A DNA stretch of 50,376 nt from positions 1 through 50,376 of the forward strand of contig NZ_FMZI01000022.1 of assembly GCF_900101505.1 (NCBI RefSeq), read 5' to 3'. The notes under the pieces are model-generated. The model made no database searches. It was not told where the DNA came from and was given only the letters and a program-made list of their open reading frames with translations. The DNA is from Antarctobacter albus. GTDB taxonomy: Bacteria > Pseudomonadota > Alphaproteobacteria > Rhodobacterales > Rhodobacteraceae. The position numbers and the translations under genes were made by a program. Of this stretch, positions 42,608-50,376 are shown piece after piece (position 1 is the first letter of the stretch; every line of letters begins with the position of its first letter).

Positions 42608-43306
42608 TTACGGAGTGTCCGGCTGTCTTGGCAAGAGGTTCGAAAAGCTGGCCTCGCCCGCGATCAGCACGGCCTGGGTGCGGCTCTGGACACCCAGCTT
42701 GCGCATGATGGCGGTGACATGTGCCTTGACGGTGGTTTCCGCGATGGACAGGTCATAGGCGATCTGCTTGTTCAGCTTGCCTTCGCAGATCAGTTGCAGG
42801 ATGCGCGCCTGCTGATTGGTCAGCGTCGACAGGCGCGACACCGCGTCGTCACCGGAATCCGCCGGCTGGCCGGCATCGCCCACGTCGACGAAGCCCTCGG
42901 GGACAAAAACCTCGTCGCGGGCCAGCGCGTCGAAGGCCTGGCGGAAGACGCCGCGCTGGCTGTGCTTGGGGACGAATCCCTTGGCGCCCGCGCGCATCAC
43001 CGATGTCACCATGCGGTTGTCCGCCATCGAAGAGACAACGACCACCGGGATTGCCCCGGCTGCGGTCTTGAGCCGGATCAGCCCGTCCAGCCCGTTCACG
43101 TCCGGCAGGTTGAGGTCCAGCACGATGACATCCGGTTCCGCGCCTTCGCTCAGGGCGTCCAGCGCATCTTCCAGCAGGCTGGCGGTCTCGATCTCCTCGA
43201 TCCCGGCCACGGTCTTGAGCGTCATGGCCAGCGCGTCGCAAAACAGCGGATGATCGTCCACGATCAGCGCCGAGGCGAAATGCCGTTGATGATCCGTATC
43301 GGGCAA
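42608..43306 (-). CDS. LuxR-type response regulator, ErbR/AgmR-like
   Basis: The start is uncertain: ATG 43321 has a weak site, whereas TTG 43306 follows a strong GGAGGAG four bases away and is preferred here (232 residues). The receiver has DDHPLFCDAL, phospho-acceptor Asp in VIVLDLNLPDVNG, and Lys in GFVPKHS. The C-terminal LuxR HTH has LTNQQARILQLICEGKLNKQ and TVKAHVTAIMRKLGV. The combination resembles AgmR/ErbR/ExaE, activators of PQQ alcohol dehydrogenase genes. It is the first gene of the operon with the FIST protein (41 bp gap) and the kinase. Confidence 0.9.
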   Translation of the reverse strand: MPDTDHQRHFASALIVDDHPLFCDALAMTLKTVAGIEEIETASLLEDALDALSEGAEPDVIVLDLNLPDVNGLDGLIRLKTAAGAIPVVVVSSMADNRMVTSVMRAGAKGFVPKHSQRGVFRQAFDALARDEVFVPEGFVDVGDAGQPADSGDDAVSRLSTLTNQQARILQLICEGKLNKQIAYDLSIAETTVKAHVTAIMRKLGVQSRTQAVLIAGEASFSNLLPRQPDTP

Positions 43307-43321
43307 CGTTCTCCTCCCCAT

Positions 43322-43689
43322 TGAACGCCGGTCTCTTGGTATACCTTACGATCCTAGCAAAGCGCCAGAGCCACGGCACCTGTGCTAAGGTCTTAGGAGG
43401 GGCCGAACAGGCGCCGAAGGCGTGGGGCAATGCGTTACGTTCGGAATCAACCTGCGCTGAGCACATGCAGATGGACGGGAGTCCTGGCCGCGAAGGCGAG
43501 AGCGACCTTTGCGATGGAAAGAGTTCTCTATCCCGGAAACGTATTGTTTCCGTATGAAGCCAACAAAAAGTGGCCGAAAAATGGCAAAATTTTGTCGTTG
43601 TCACGATTCCGGCCCATCGTGGGTCCATTGGTTATTTCGAAAATCAAGAAAAATCTTGCCTTAACAGGCTGCGATTGGGGGACGATCTT
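43322..43689. other. Gene-free control region between divergent genes
   Basis: This 368-bp gap separates the LuxR regulator and the acidic-protein gene. It holds the palindrome CTAAG-GT-CTTAG (43385-43396) and becomes AT-rich toward 43570-43680. Frames open in it (for example 43430-43690) show no coding-like composition or family match. Promoters for both directions must lie here. Confidence 0.6.
43385..43396. promoter_or_regulatory. Inverted repeat upstream of the response regulator gene
   Basis: CTAAGGTCTTAG is a 5-bp inverted repeat around GT, 64 bp before the regulator's first ATG. LuxR-type regulators often bind such sites, so it may serve autoregulation. A diverged half (CCTAGCA) lies 30 bp to its left. 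Confidence 0.35.
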
Positions 43690-44577
43690 ATGCCCGACTA
43701 CCTTAAGGTTTTCACGTACGAACTTGACGGCCTTTCCTACACCGTAAGCCTGTTCGAGGATAACGGAACCATCATGGCGGACATCACGGTTCTCGAAGGC
43801 GCGATGGATGTGAATGCGATCTACTTCGGCGACGACGACTATTCCGGAGAGAGCGCCTCTCTCGACGGACCGCTCAACATGAACGGTGCGCGGCTTGAAG
43901 ACGGGGATATCCAGTGGGACATGGCCCAGGCGCTCAGTGATCCTGGCCTCGGTCCCGATGCGGCAGACAAGGAAACCTACCTTTCCGCAGGCGACACGCT
44001 CACGCTTGAACTGGATGCCGAAAGCATCGACGACATTGATGTCGTCGGCATCCGTGCGACCTCGACGACCACGGACGAGGGGTCGATCAAAGCCGTGTCA
44101 GACGACCCGGAAGAGCCTGAGGAACCGGAGGATCCCGAGGAGCCGACATTTGAAAAGGTGTATTTCGGCACCGGGACAAACGAGGAAACCGGCTTGCCGG
44201 ATGGCGTTGCCATTTTTGGCGAACCTTTCGAAGGCAACCCGGCGCTGCCCGAAGACCAGGAGCCCACGTTCGAAAACTATCTGGCCTATTTCGAAAACGA
44301 AATCGAAGGCTACGATATCACCGATATCGTGGACATCAGGTTCTATACACTGCACGAGGAAGGCTATCCCGTCGAGTTGTTCCGGATCGAGGCCCCCGAA
44401 GGCGGCTTCGCGGATGCCGACGAGGTGCTGGAGGCTTATGATGCCGCCATCGAGGCTGGAGCTCTGGACGTTGAAAGCGGCGAGGAGCTGATGGCGGCTT
44501 TGAGTCTGCCAGAAGACTTCGAAGAGGCCCCCCTCGAAGAAGATCCGGATGTCGAAGACGATCTTGAAATGGCGTAA
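43690..44577 (+). CDS. Acidic protein of unknown function
   Basis: The start is ATG 43690 with GGGGA nine bases upstream; the longer frame to 43570 reads non-coding-like sequence. The 295-residue protein is strongly acidic. Residues 1-135 look like a beta-rich domain (YELDGLSYTVSLFEDNGTIM, ITVLEGAMDVNAIYFGDDDY and SLDGPLNMNGARLED). A Glu/Pro linker follows (DDPEEPEEPEDPEEPTFEKV), then a second domain with Phe/Tyr/Glu-rich text. There is no signal peptide. Acidity and domain style resemble N-terminal parts of RTX/secreted proteins of this bacterial group, but there is no glycine-rich repeat. Function unknown. Confidence 0.75.
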   Translation: MPDYLKVFTYELDGLSYTVSLFEDNGTIMADITVLEGAMDVNAIYFGDDDYSGESASLDGPLNMNGARLEDGDIQWDMAQALSDPGLGPDAADKETYLSAGDTLTLELDAESIDDIDVVGIRATSTTTDEGSIKAVSDDPEEPEEPEDPEEPTFEKVYFGTGTNEETGLPDGVAIFGEPFEGNPALPEDQEPTFENYLAYFENEIEGYDITDIVDIRFYTLHEEGYPVELFRIEAPEGGFADADEVLEAYDAAIEAGALDVESGEELMAALSLPEDFEEAPLEEDPDVEDDLEMA

Positions 44578-44626
44578 CCGACCGGAGGCGTGATTGCGCG
44601 CTTTCGCGATCGGCGCCGGCCATCAT

Positions 44627-44658
44627 GAGAACGGCGTGACCGGGGTCACGCCGTTCTC
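44627..44658. terminator. Perfect inverted repeat between convergent genes
   Basis: GAGAACGGCGTGACC and GGTCACGCCGTTCTC form a 15-bp perfect stem around GG, centred between the acidic-protein gene (ends 44577) and the carrier gene (ends 44676). It can act as a bidirectional terminator, though neither side has a long U-tract. Confidence 0.6.
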
Positions 44659-44675
44659 TGGTCTGTCGGTCCGGA

Positions 44676-46109
44676 TCAGCCGGTCCAGTTGGTCGCCTGG
44701 GCGAAGACCAGGAAGGCGATGGCGATGCCGATCCAGGTCACGAAGAGCGGCAGGAAGAACCGGATCCAGCGATCCCAGCCCACACCGGCCAGCGCCAGGG
44801 TCGCCATGAAGTAACCGGAGGTCGGGTAGAAGATGTTTGAGAGTCCGTCACCCAGCTGGTAGGCCAGCACCGCGTTCTGCCGTGTCACCCCGATCAGGTC
44901 CGAAAGCGGTGCCATGATCGGCATGGTCACAAGCGCCTGGCCGCTGCCCGACGGAATGACGAAGTTGAAGCCGAGCTGCGACAGGAACATGCCCACCGCC
45001 GAAAGCGTGTCGGGAAAGCTGCCGACCAGTCCGCCAAGGCCGTGCACCAGAGTGTCCATGACCTGCCCCTGCTCGAACATCACCGCGACGGCCCGGGCCA
45101 GTCCGACGATGATCGCGCCCATCAGCACGTCGCGGAAACCCTCGTTGAAGGCATCGCAGATGCGTGCGGTGTTCAGCCCGGCGACAAGCCCAACGGCCAC
45201 GCCCATCAGGACAAACAGCCCCGCCATTTCCAGCATGAACCAGCCACGGGTCAGTACGCCCCAGACGAGGATCGCGAAAAAGCCCAGTGTCACCAGCCCG
45301 GCCCAGGCCTGGCGTCGGGAAAACCGCATCGGCTCTGCCGAGAAATCGTGGCGGTAGGACCCGCGCTTTGCCTCTTCGCGGGAATCCCCGGCCATCAGGC
45401 TGTCGTCGGGGTTGGCGCGGACACGGCGGGCATAGCGGATCGTGTGCAGAACGGCCACGACCAGCAGAACGACAAAGAGCGTGGCACGCAGACCGGCACC
45501 CGAATACAGCGGCAGTTCGGCGATCGTTTGGCCCAGCCCGGTGTTGATCGGGTTCAGCACGCCGGCGGTAAACCCGGCGGTCGTCGCCAACAGAGCGGTG
45601 GCTGCGGCTGTGACCGAATCGTACCCCAGCGCGATCATCAGGGGCAGGATCACGGGCACGTAGACCAGGGCCAGCTCCTGCGTCCCGATCAACGAGGCCA
45701 CGACGGCAAAGACCATCATAAGCACGGGAAACATCAACAGGCTGCGCGAGGAAAAACGCCGTGCGAGTTTGTCCACCGCCACGTCGATCAAGCCGGTCCG
45801 GCGCACCACCATGAACGTACCGCCGATGATGAAGGTAAAGAAGACGACGGTCGCCGCATCCACCAGGCCGTTCGGGACGGCCAGCATGAACTGTTCCAGC
45901 CCCACGGGCGTGGCCGGAACCTCGCGGTAGCTGGTCGGGTCGATGGCGCTGCGGCCGTTCGCAAGCGTCACCCGGTCATAGAGACCTGCCGGAATGACAT
46001 GGGTCAATGCGGCGGCAATGGCCGTGAAGACGAACAGAATGACGTAGATGTGTGGCATCCGGAATCCGGGCGCCTCTGTCTCGTCCACTTCGGTGTTCTC
46101 GGCGGTCAT
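44676..46109 (-). CDS. YfcC family carrier (C4-dicarboxylate/short-chain fatty acid or amino acid transporter-like)
   Basis: The start is ATG 46109 with GGGAGGA eight bases before it; the frame to 46169 is not used. The 477-residue integral membrane protein has about 12 segments and YfcC markers: HVIPAGLYDR near the N-terminus, FTFIIGGTFMVV, IGTQELALVYVPVILPLMIA, GFTAGVLNPINTGLGQ and VIPSGSGQALVTMPIMAPL. The family includes arginine/ornithine and C4-dicarboxylate carriers. It diverges from a GntR regulator across 171 bp containing a near-perfect palindrome. Confidence 0.88.
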   Translation of the reverse strand: MTAENTEVDETEAPGFRMPHIYVILFVFTAIAAALTHVIPAGLYDRVTLANGRSAIDPTSYREVPATPVGLEQFMLAVPNGLVDAATVVFFTFIIGGTFMVVRRTGLIDVAVDKLARRFSSRSLLMFPVLMMVFAVVASLIGTQELALVYVPVILPLMIALGYDSVTAAATALLATTAGFTAGVLNPINTGLGQTIAELPLYSGAGLRATLFVVLLVVAVLHTIRYARRVRANPDDSLMAGDSREEAKRGSYRHDFSAEPMRFSRRQAWAGLVTLGFFAILVWGVLTRGWFMLEMAGLFVLMGVAVGLVAGLNTARICDAFNEGFRDVLMGAIIVGLARAVAVMFEQGQVMDTLVHGLGGLVGSFPDTLSAVGMFLSQLGFNFVIPSGSGQALVTMPIMAPLSDLIGVTRQNAVLAYQLGDGLSNIFYPTSGYFMATLALAGVGWDRWIRFFLPLFVTWIGIAIAFLVFAQATNWTG

Positions 46110-46169
46110 TGTCTGGTCCTCCCTCGACCCTGCGGCGCACTGCGGCGCAAAGATCGTCTGATGTTGCAA

Positions 46170-46187
46170 TAACTGACATGTTAGTTA
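46170..46187 (+). promoter_or_regulatory. GntR operator inside a sigma-70-like promoter
   Basis: TAACTGACATGTTAGTTA matches its reverse complement at 16 of 18 positions. A TTGCAA (46164-46169) and TAAAAT (46186-46191) with 16-bp spacing flank it, so the palindrome fills the spacer of a promoter reading toward the GntR gene. A protein bound here would block the promoter. Confidence 0.65.
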
Positions 46188-46280
46188 AAATATCTTCTGT
46201 GATGCCATAAATGCTTTCAGAAGGGTCTGTTTGCAAATTTTTGAAAGTGGCGGCAAATATACAGGAAAGCGGAGGAAAAC

Positions 46281-46937
46281 ATGACAGAGGCAGGCGGTGA
46301 AGCGCAGAGCAGACGTGCCTTTGGCGCCCTTGTCGATGCCTTGAGAGGCGGAGAACTGCCGTCGAGCAGCTTTCATTCGATGCAGCAACTGGTGAGCGTT
46401 CTGGGGTTTCCGATCTCTTCGATTCGCGAGGCAGTCAAGCGGGCCGAGGCGCAGGGACTGGTCGAGATCCTGCCCAAACGCGGCATCCAGGTGATGTCGG
46501 CGGACCTCGAGTCCACGCGGAACTGCATGGACATGCGCGCGACGCTGGACAAGGAAGGCGCGCGCCGCCTGCTGGCGCGCGACCAGGGGCGCGACTGGTC
46601 CGATCTGCGCGCGGCGCATGAGGCGCTTCTGTCGCGGGCGCGGGCCGGGATCGGCGCCGCAGAGGCGATCGACGCCATCGACGTGGATCTCAGCCTGCAC
46701 GACGCCCTTGCCGAAGAGCTCGACAATCCTCTTTTGCGCCGCTGCTACGAAGAGAACCGCACCCGCATCGCCATCATCCAGAACACGCGCCCCTTTCTCG
46801 CCGACCGTGTTGCCTCGGCGATGGAAGAGCACCTGGCCATCATTTCAGCGATCGAGGCCGGGGACGAAGCGGCGGCGATGAAGGCGATCGACCTCCATTT
46901 TGTGCAGACCCTGCGCTGGTGGGGCATCCACGGCTGA
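46281..46937 (+). CDS. GntR family regulator with FCD domain
   Basis: The 218-residue protein has a winged-helix half (RAFGALVDALRGGELPSSSF; VSVLGFPISSIREAVKRAEA) and an FCD half with His-bearing segments LSLHDALAEEL, MEEHLAIIS and DLHFVQTLRWW. The start ATG 46281 is preceded by GGAGGA with a short gap. It is divergent from the YfcC carrier and probably represses it and itself from the palindrome at 46170-46187. The ligand is unknown. Confidence 0.9.
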   Translation: MTEAGGEAQSRRAFGALVDALRGGELPSSSFHSMQQLVSVLGFPISSIREAVKRAEAQGLVEILPKRGIQVMSADLESTRNCMDMRATLDKEGARRLLARDQGRDWSDLRAAHEALLSRARAGIGAAEAIDAIDVDLSLHDALAEELDNPLLRRCYEENRTRIAIIQNTRPFLADRVASAMEEHLAIISAIEAGDEAAAMKAIDLHFVQTLRWWGIHG

Positions 46938-46977
46938 GCCGTCCCGCTGTATTCGGTGACGGAACCCCGACCGTGGT

Positions 46978-47763
46978 TCACCTGTCGCCGAACATGTCCC
47001 CCAACCCGCCCAGCACCGAGCCTTCGCCCTTGCTGCCGCCGGGACCCGCTGCGCGCAGCACGCGGTCCGCCAGCCGCGAGAAGGGCAGGCTTTGCAGGAA
47101 CACGGTGCCCGGTCCGCGCAGGGTGGCCAGAAAGATCCCCTCGCCGCCGAAGACCATGCTCTTGAGGTTCCCGGCCCGTTCGATGTCATAGTGGACGCCG
47201 CTGGTCATCGCGGCCAGACAGCCGGTATCGACGCGCAGAACCTCACCGGCCTGCAGCTCGCGCCGGATGACGGTGCCGCCCACATGGATGAAGGCCATGC
47301 CGTCACCGTTCAGACGCTGCAGGATGAACCCTTCGCCGCCAAAGAACCCGGCCCCCAGCCGACGCTGAAAGGCGATGTCGGTCGTCGTGCCGAAGGCCGC
47401 GCAGAGAAAGGCGTCCTTCTGGCAGATCAGTTCGCCGCCCATCTCGGCCATGTTCACCGGGATGATCTTGCCCGGGTAGGGCGCGGCAAAGGCGACGCGC
47501 TTCTTGCCCTGACCGTTGTTGGTGAAATGGGTCATGAAGATGGATTCGCCGGTCAGCACGCGTTTGCCGACGTTCAAAAGCGAATCCATGAACCCGGCGG
47601 ACGGGCGCCCGCCATCGCCCAGGCGGGTTTCAAAGCCGATCCCGTCATCCATGTAGTTCATGGCCCCTGCCTCGGCGATCACGACCTCTGCCGGGTCGAG
47701 TTCCACTTCGACGATCTGCATGTCATCGCCGAAAATCTCGTAGTCAACTTCATGGCACCGCAT
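46978..47763 (-). CDS. AIM24 family protein (TIGR00266)
   Basis: The start is ATG 47763 ([19 protein letters not shown]), the usual family beginning; a TTG at 47790 is an alternative. The 261-residue protein contains [42 protein letters not shown], and [14 protein letters not shown], all AIM24 markers, with a beta-rich trimeric fold known for the family. The C-terminus is glycine-rich and hydrophobic ([20 protein letters not shown]). Mitochondrial Aim24 is linked to MICOS assembly; the bacterial role is unknown. A Mic60 homologue is also in this window, which is common and need not be linked. Confidence 0.9.
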   Translation of the reverse strand: MRCHEVDYEIFGDDMQIVEVELDPAEVVIAEAGAMNYMDDGIGFETRLGDGGRPSAGFMDSLLNVGKRVLTGESIFMTHFTNNGQGKKRVAFAAPYPGKIIPVNMAEMGGELICQKDAFLCAAFGTTTDIAFQRRLGAGFFGGEGFILQRLNGDGMAFIHVGGTVIRRELQAGEVLRVDTGCLAAMTSGVHYDIERAGNLKSMVFGGEGIFLATLRGPGTVFLQSLPFSRLADRVLRAAGPGGSKGEGSVLGGLGDMFGDR

Positions 47764-47881
47764 TTCAAACTGCCTTTCAGGTATGGACAAAGGGGAATCC
47801 GCCGAAGGCTAGACTGGTGGTGCGCGCCCAGTCCAGTCCGGACATCCTTACGGTCTTACTAGACTTTCGGAGAGACAGACG

Positions 47882-47905
47882 ATGTGGTTGGTCAAGTCTC
47901 TTTGA
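47882..47905 (+). CDS. Seven-codon mini-ORF ahead of the zinc-ribbon gene
   Basis: ATG 47882 has GGAG nine bases upstream and is followed by six further codons and TGA (M W L V K S L). The stop is followed within two bases by AGGAGG (47907-47912), the site of the next ORF. It could be a coupling leader; it may also be chance. Confidence 0.3.
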   Translation: MWLVKSL

Positions 47906-48186
47906 CAGGAGGAACCGAGATTCCAGCCCCTCGTAAACGCCCTTGGTATGCTTATCTTCTGCGCCCAATTTCAAAATGCCCGCAATGCGGTTTCTATTGG
48001 CCCTTCGTTTGGTCTGCCTGCCCCCGGTGCGGATATGATCCGGCAAAGGGGCATTTCTTTGTGGTTTGGGTCGTTCTGACACTCGGCCTGGTCTCGATGG
48101 TCTTTGCGGTGCCGGGTCTGCTCTTGCTGCTTGCCTGGATCGCAGACGTTTTGGACATTCCTCTGTCGTCCAGCAGTCCCATATAG
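47884..48186 (+). CDS. Small zinc-ribbon membrane protein
   Basis: From GTG 47884 this gives 100 residues. However, a perfect AGGAGG stands seven bases before an in-frame ATT (47920), which would give an 88-residue product starting PAPRKRPWYAYLL. The protein has a four-Cys zinc ribbon, CPQCG and CPRCG, separated by a hydrophobic stretch, then one or two membrane helices (FFVVWVVLTLGLVSMVFAV; LLLLLAWIADVL). No known family is recognised. It diverges from AIM24 by about 120 bp. The coding case rests on the paired CxxC motifs and membrane helices. Confidence 0.6.
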   Translation: MVGQVSLTGGTEIPAPRKRPWYAYLLRPISKCPQCGFYWPFVWSACPRCGYDPAKGHFFVVWVVLTLGLVSMVFAVPGLLLLLAWIADVLDIPLSSSSPI

Positions 48187-48229
48187 GTAATCGGAACCTG
48201 CCCGAGATTCAGGTTCTCGTGCTGAACGA

Positions 48230-48257
48230 AAAAGGGCGCCCCTCGGGACGCCCTTTT
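48230..48257. terminator. Bidirectional terminator
   Basis: AAAAGGGCG pairs with CGCCCTTTT, with an inner CCC/GGG stem. Read on the minus strand it ends in TTTTT and terminates the dehydrogenase gene 20 bp after its stop; read on the plus strand it ends in TTTT and serves the zinc-ribbon gene. Confidence 0.85.
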
Positions 48258-48276
48258 CCAAATGTCGTGTGCCGAC

Positions 48277-50043
48277 TTACTGCAGGCTGGCCAGTTCCTT
48301 GGGCAGCTTGAAGGTCCAGACGGTGCCACCCTGGTTGAGGTAGTTCACCTTCTTGGCAACCTCGCCGCCCCAGAGCGGAACAGCGCCGCCCCAGCCGGAA
48401 ACGATCGAGACATACTGCTCGCCGTCCATCTCCCAGGTCACGGGCTGACCCACGATGCCCGAGCCGGTCTGGAAGTCCCAGAGAACCTCGCCGGTCTCGT
48501 CGTCCAGCGCGATGAACTTGCCCTCGGGCGTACCGGTGAAGACAAGGCCGCCGCCGGTGGTCATCACGCCACCCCAGAGCGGGGCGTCGTTCTTGTATTC
48601 CCAGACCAGGTCACCGGTGTCGGGGTCAATCGCCTTGAGCGAGCCGATGTGATCCTCGTAGTTCGGCTTGATGGTGAACCCGGCACCCAGGTAGGCCGCG
48701 CCCTTCTTGTAGGTGATCGGCTCGTTCCAGATGTCCATGCCCCATTCGTTCGAGGGCACGTAGAAGTTGCCGGTCTTCTGGCTGAAGGCCATCGGCATCC
48801 AGTTCTTGCCGCCCAGGAAAGAGGGCGAGGCAAAGATCACTTCACCTTTCTTGCCGTCGGCGGCCGCGGTGGGATCGCCGGGACGGTTCTCCTCGTTGAA
48901 GATCGGGCGGCCGTTCTCGTCGATACCGCTGGCCCAGGTGATGTCCTTGACGAAAGGCGTCGCCGAGATGAACCCGCCGTCTTCGGCGTCGAGAACGTAG
49001 AAAAAGCCGTTCCGGTCGGCGGTGGCCAGGCGCATGTTGCCGTCGCGGTCGTTGTAGGCGACCACTTCGTTCACGCCGTCATAGTCCCAGCCTTCGCGCG
49101 GGGTGGTCTGGAAGTGCCACTTGATCTCGCCGGTTTTGGGGTCGATGCCGATGCGGCTGGCGGCGTAGAGGTTGTCACCCTTGCCGGTGTTGTCCTGACC
49201 CGCGTCGCGCAGCCAGCTGTTCCAGGGCGCCGGGTTGCCCGCGCCAAAGATCAGCGTGTCGGTGCGCTCGTCGTAGGAGCCGCCCAGCCAGGTGGCGCCG
49301 CCGCCGGTCTTCCACATGTCGCCCGGCCAGGTCGCGTTCAGTTCGCCGGTCATGGTCGAGGGTTCGCCATTCAGCATGCCCATGTGGCCTTCGATCACCG
49401 GGCGTTCCCAGACCAGGTCGCCGTTCTCGACGTTGCGGGCCTGCACGGTGCCGACGATGCCGAATTCACCGCCCGAGTTGCCGGTGATGACCAGCCCGTC
49501 GACGATCAGCGGTGCGGCGGTGTAGGAATAGCCGGCCTTGTAATCCGCGATCTTGTCGCGCCAGACGACATCACCGGTGTCCTTGTTCAGGGCCACGATC
49601 CGCGCGTCCAGCGTGCCGAAGATGATCATGTCGCCATAGATCGCGGCGCCACGGTTGACCACGTCACAGCAGGGCAGGATGCCCTCGGGCAGGCGGGCGT
49701 CGTACTGCCAGAGTTCCTTGCCGGTCTTCAGGTCGATGGCATAGAGCCGCGAATAGGAGCCGGTGATATACATCACACCGTCGTAGATGATCGGCTGGGC
49801 TTCCTGTCCGCGCTGCTTTTCGCCACCAAAGCTGAAGGCCCACGCTGCCTGCAGGTACTTGATGTTGTCCTTGTTCAGCGTGTCCAGCGGGCTGTACCGC
49901 TGCAGGTGGCGGCCCATGCCGTTGGTCACGACCTGCGTCGTGATGGTCTGGTCGTCGGCCAGATCGGCCTCGGTCACTTGTGCCGTGGCAGCTGTGCCGG
50001 TCAGCAGAATGCTGGCAGCGGCTGCCAGAATGAATCGGTTCAT
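48277..50043 (-). CDS. PQQ-dependent alcohol dehydrogenase, lanthanide type (ExaF/XoxF-like)
   Basis: The start is ATG 50043 with GGGAGGA seven bases upstream; the frame to 50175 precedes it. The 588-residue protein has a Sec signal peptide (cleavage near ATAQ, residue 21) and an eight-blade propeller: vicinal disulfide Cys125-Cys126 (LPCCDVV), metal-site Glu193 (GGEFGIVG) and Asn270 ([10 protein letters not shown]), and catalytic Asp320 with Asp322 in WDYDGVN. The extra Asp two residues on is the mark of lanthanide-dependent enzymes; MxaF-type calcium enzymes have Ala there. It oxidises alcohols in the periplasm. No cytochrome gene is adjacent. Confidence 0.93.
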   Translation of the reverse strand: MNRFILAAAASILLTGTAATAQVTEADLADDQTITTQVVTNGMGRHLQRYSPLDTLNKDNIKYLQAAWAFSFGGEKQRGQEAQPIIYDGVMYITGSYSRLYAIDLKTGKELWQYDARLPEGILPCCDVVNRGAAIYGDMIIFGTLDARIVALNKDTGDVVWRDKIADYKAGYSYTAAPLIVDGLVITGNSGGEFGIVGTVQARNVENGDLVWERPVIEGHMGMLNGEPSTMTGELNATWPGDMWKTGGGATWLGGSYDERTDTLIFGAGNPAPWNSWLRDAGQDNTGKGDNLYAASRIGIDPKTGEIKWHFQTTPREGWDYDGVNEVVAYNDRDGNMRLATADRNGFFYVLDAEDGGFISATPFVKDITWASGIDENGRPIFNEENRPGDPTAAADGKKGEVIFASPSFLGGKNWMPMAFSQKTGNFYVPSNEWGMDIWNEPITYKKGAAYLGAGFTIKPNYEDHIGSLKAIDPDTGDLVWEYKNDAPLWGGVMTTGGGLVFTGTPEGKFIALDDETGEVLWDFQTGSGIVGQPVTWEMDGEQYVSIVSGWGGAVPLWGGEVAKKVNYLNQGGTVWTFKLPKELASLQ

Positions 50044-50282
50044 GAGATTTCCTCCCTTCATCGCCCAGGCGACGTGGATACACGCGCCCCTCTCCCGGGC
50101 GCTGCAGACAGTATTCAGGGAAGCCGCGCGGCGAGGTATTGCACAATGGTCGTAAGACTGTCGCGCGGTTGACAAGCCGGGTGAAGCATGACGCGCGCGT
50201 GACTCGATCCGGGTGGTGCGGCGCCGGTCCAGGACAGCAGAAAGGGCAGAGACCGTGACTGAACCCTCGATCCGGTTCCGTA

Positions 50283-50376
50283 CTAGGGTCAGGACTCGTT
50301 CTCTCTCAAAGCCAGAAGATTACGGTCGCAGCAAGTGCGATTGCTGAGAAGAAGGTTCGTGGGCAGCGGTCATAAC
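50283..50376 (-). mobile_element. IS5-family insertion sequence, one end (continues beyond window)
   Basis: The sequence from about 50283 has CTAG (a typical IS5-family target) followed by GGTCAGGACTCGTTCTCT, a plausible terminal inverted repeat, and then the transposase end. The other end lies outside the window, so the length is unknown. Confidence 0.7.
50306..50376 (-). CDS. IS5-family transposase, C-terminus only
   Basis: The minus-strand frame ends at TGA 50308-50306. The visible residues read [19 protein letters not shown] and finish FWL, the familiar C-terminus of IS5-family DDE transposases of alphaproteobacteria. The rest lies beyond the window. It points toward the dehydrogenase gene whose start is about 260 bp away. 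Confidence 0.8.
   Translation of the reverse strand, partial: YDRCPRTFFSAIALAATVIFWL

Noticed and set aside
48277-50043. Calcium-dependent methanol dehydrogenase MxaF
   Set aside because: Asp322 follows the catalytic Asp at +2, no mxa genes are adjacent, and the sequence style is ExaF/XoxF-like.

Overview
The window is high-GC chromosomal DNA of an alphaproteobacterium, most likely a Rhodobacteraceae/Roseobacter-group marine bacterium. The evidence is the gene content and order: the tsaD-gpsA block divergent from hemD-mic60-hemY, a nadABC operon next to a Nudix-type NAD regulator, tripartite tricarboxylate transporter (TTT) genes, RTX-type extracellular proteins and a PQQ alcohol dehydrogenase. 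No prophage, CRISPR array or replication origin was seen. The only mobile DNA is the edge of an IS5-family element at the right border.

Bases 1-15200 are mostly core genome: the end of ahcY with a clear terminator, an L,D-transpeptidase, a small lipoprotein, a PhnZ-like HD protein, DUF2853 and DUF1761 proteins, YciI/EVE proteins, gpsA and tsaD, divergent hemD, the bacterial Mic60 (mitofilin) homologue and HemY, a tRNA-Thr(CGT), and nadA-nadB-nadC. Upstream of nadA lies a Nudix/winged-helix regulator. Two copies of an imperfect palindrome sit between the regulator and nadA and are probably its operators.

Bases 15270-29900 form an accessory metabolic region. A GntR regulator diverges from an AbrB-type permease plus a gamma-glutamyltransferase homologue, with a GTATAC-centred palindrome between them. 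Next comes a TctD/TctE-like two-component system divergent from a long, mostly translationally coupled operon: TTT receptor, a fused TctA-TctB membrane protein, an isocitrate/isopropylmalate-type dehydrogenase, a PrpF-family isomerase, a ThDP-dependent enzyme, a 31-codon small ORF, a D-2-hydroxyacid dehydrogenase and a TauE/SafE exporter. Together these look like uptake and degradation of an unidentified carboxylate or sulfonate.

Bases 29950-39140 are mixed: a secreted protein with a degenerate caspase-like fold and a peptidoglycan-binding domain, a lipoprotein, two glutathione transferases, a broken GH114-like/RTX gene running head-on into an RTX repeat protein that has lost its stop codon, a peroxiredoxin, an orphan citrate lyase alpha subunit and an orphan membrane-fusion protein.

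Bases 39160-50376 hold a signalling operon (LuxR-type response regulator, FIST-domain protein, hybrid histidine kinase). It resembles the NosP/NahK/ErbR components of Pseudomonas alcohol-oxidation signalling. About 5 kb from it, on the same strand, is a PQQ alcohol dehydrogenase with the Asp-Tyr-Asp motif of lanthanide-dependent enzymes. Between them lie an acidic protein of unknown function, a YfcC-family carrier with its own divergent GntR regulator, an AIM24 protein and a small zinc-ribbon membrane protein. An IS5-family element begins about 240 bp upstream of the dehydrogenase start.
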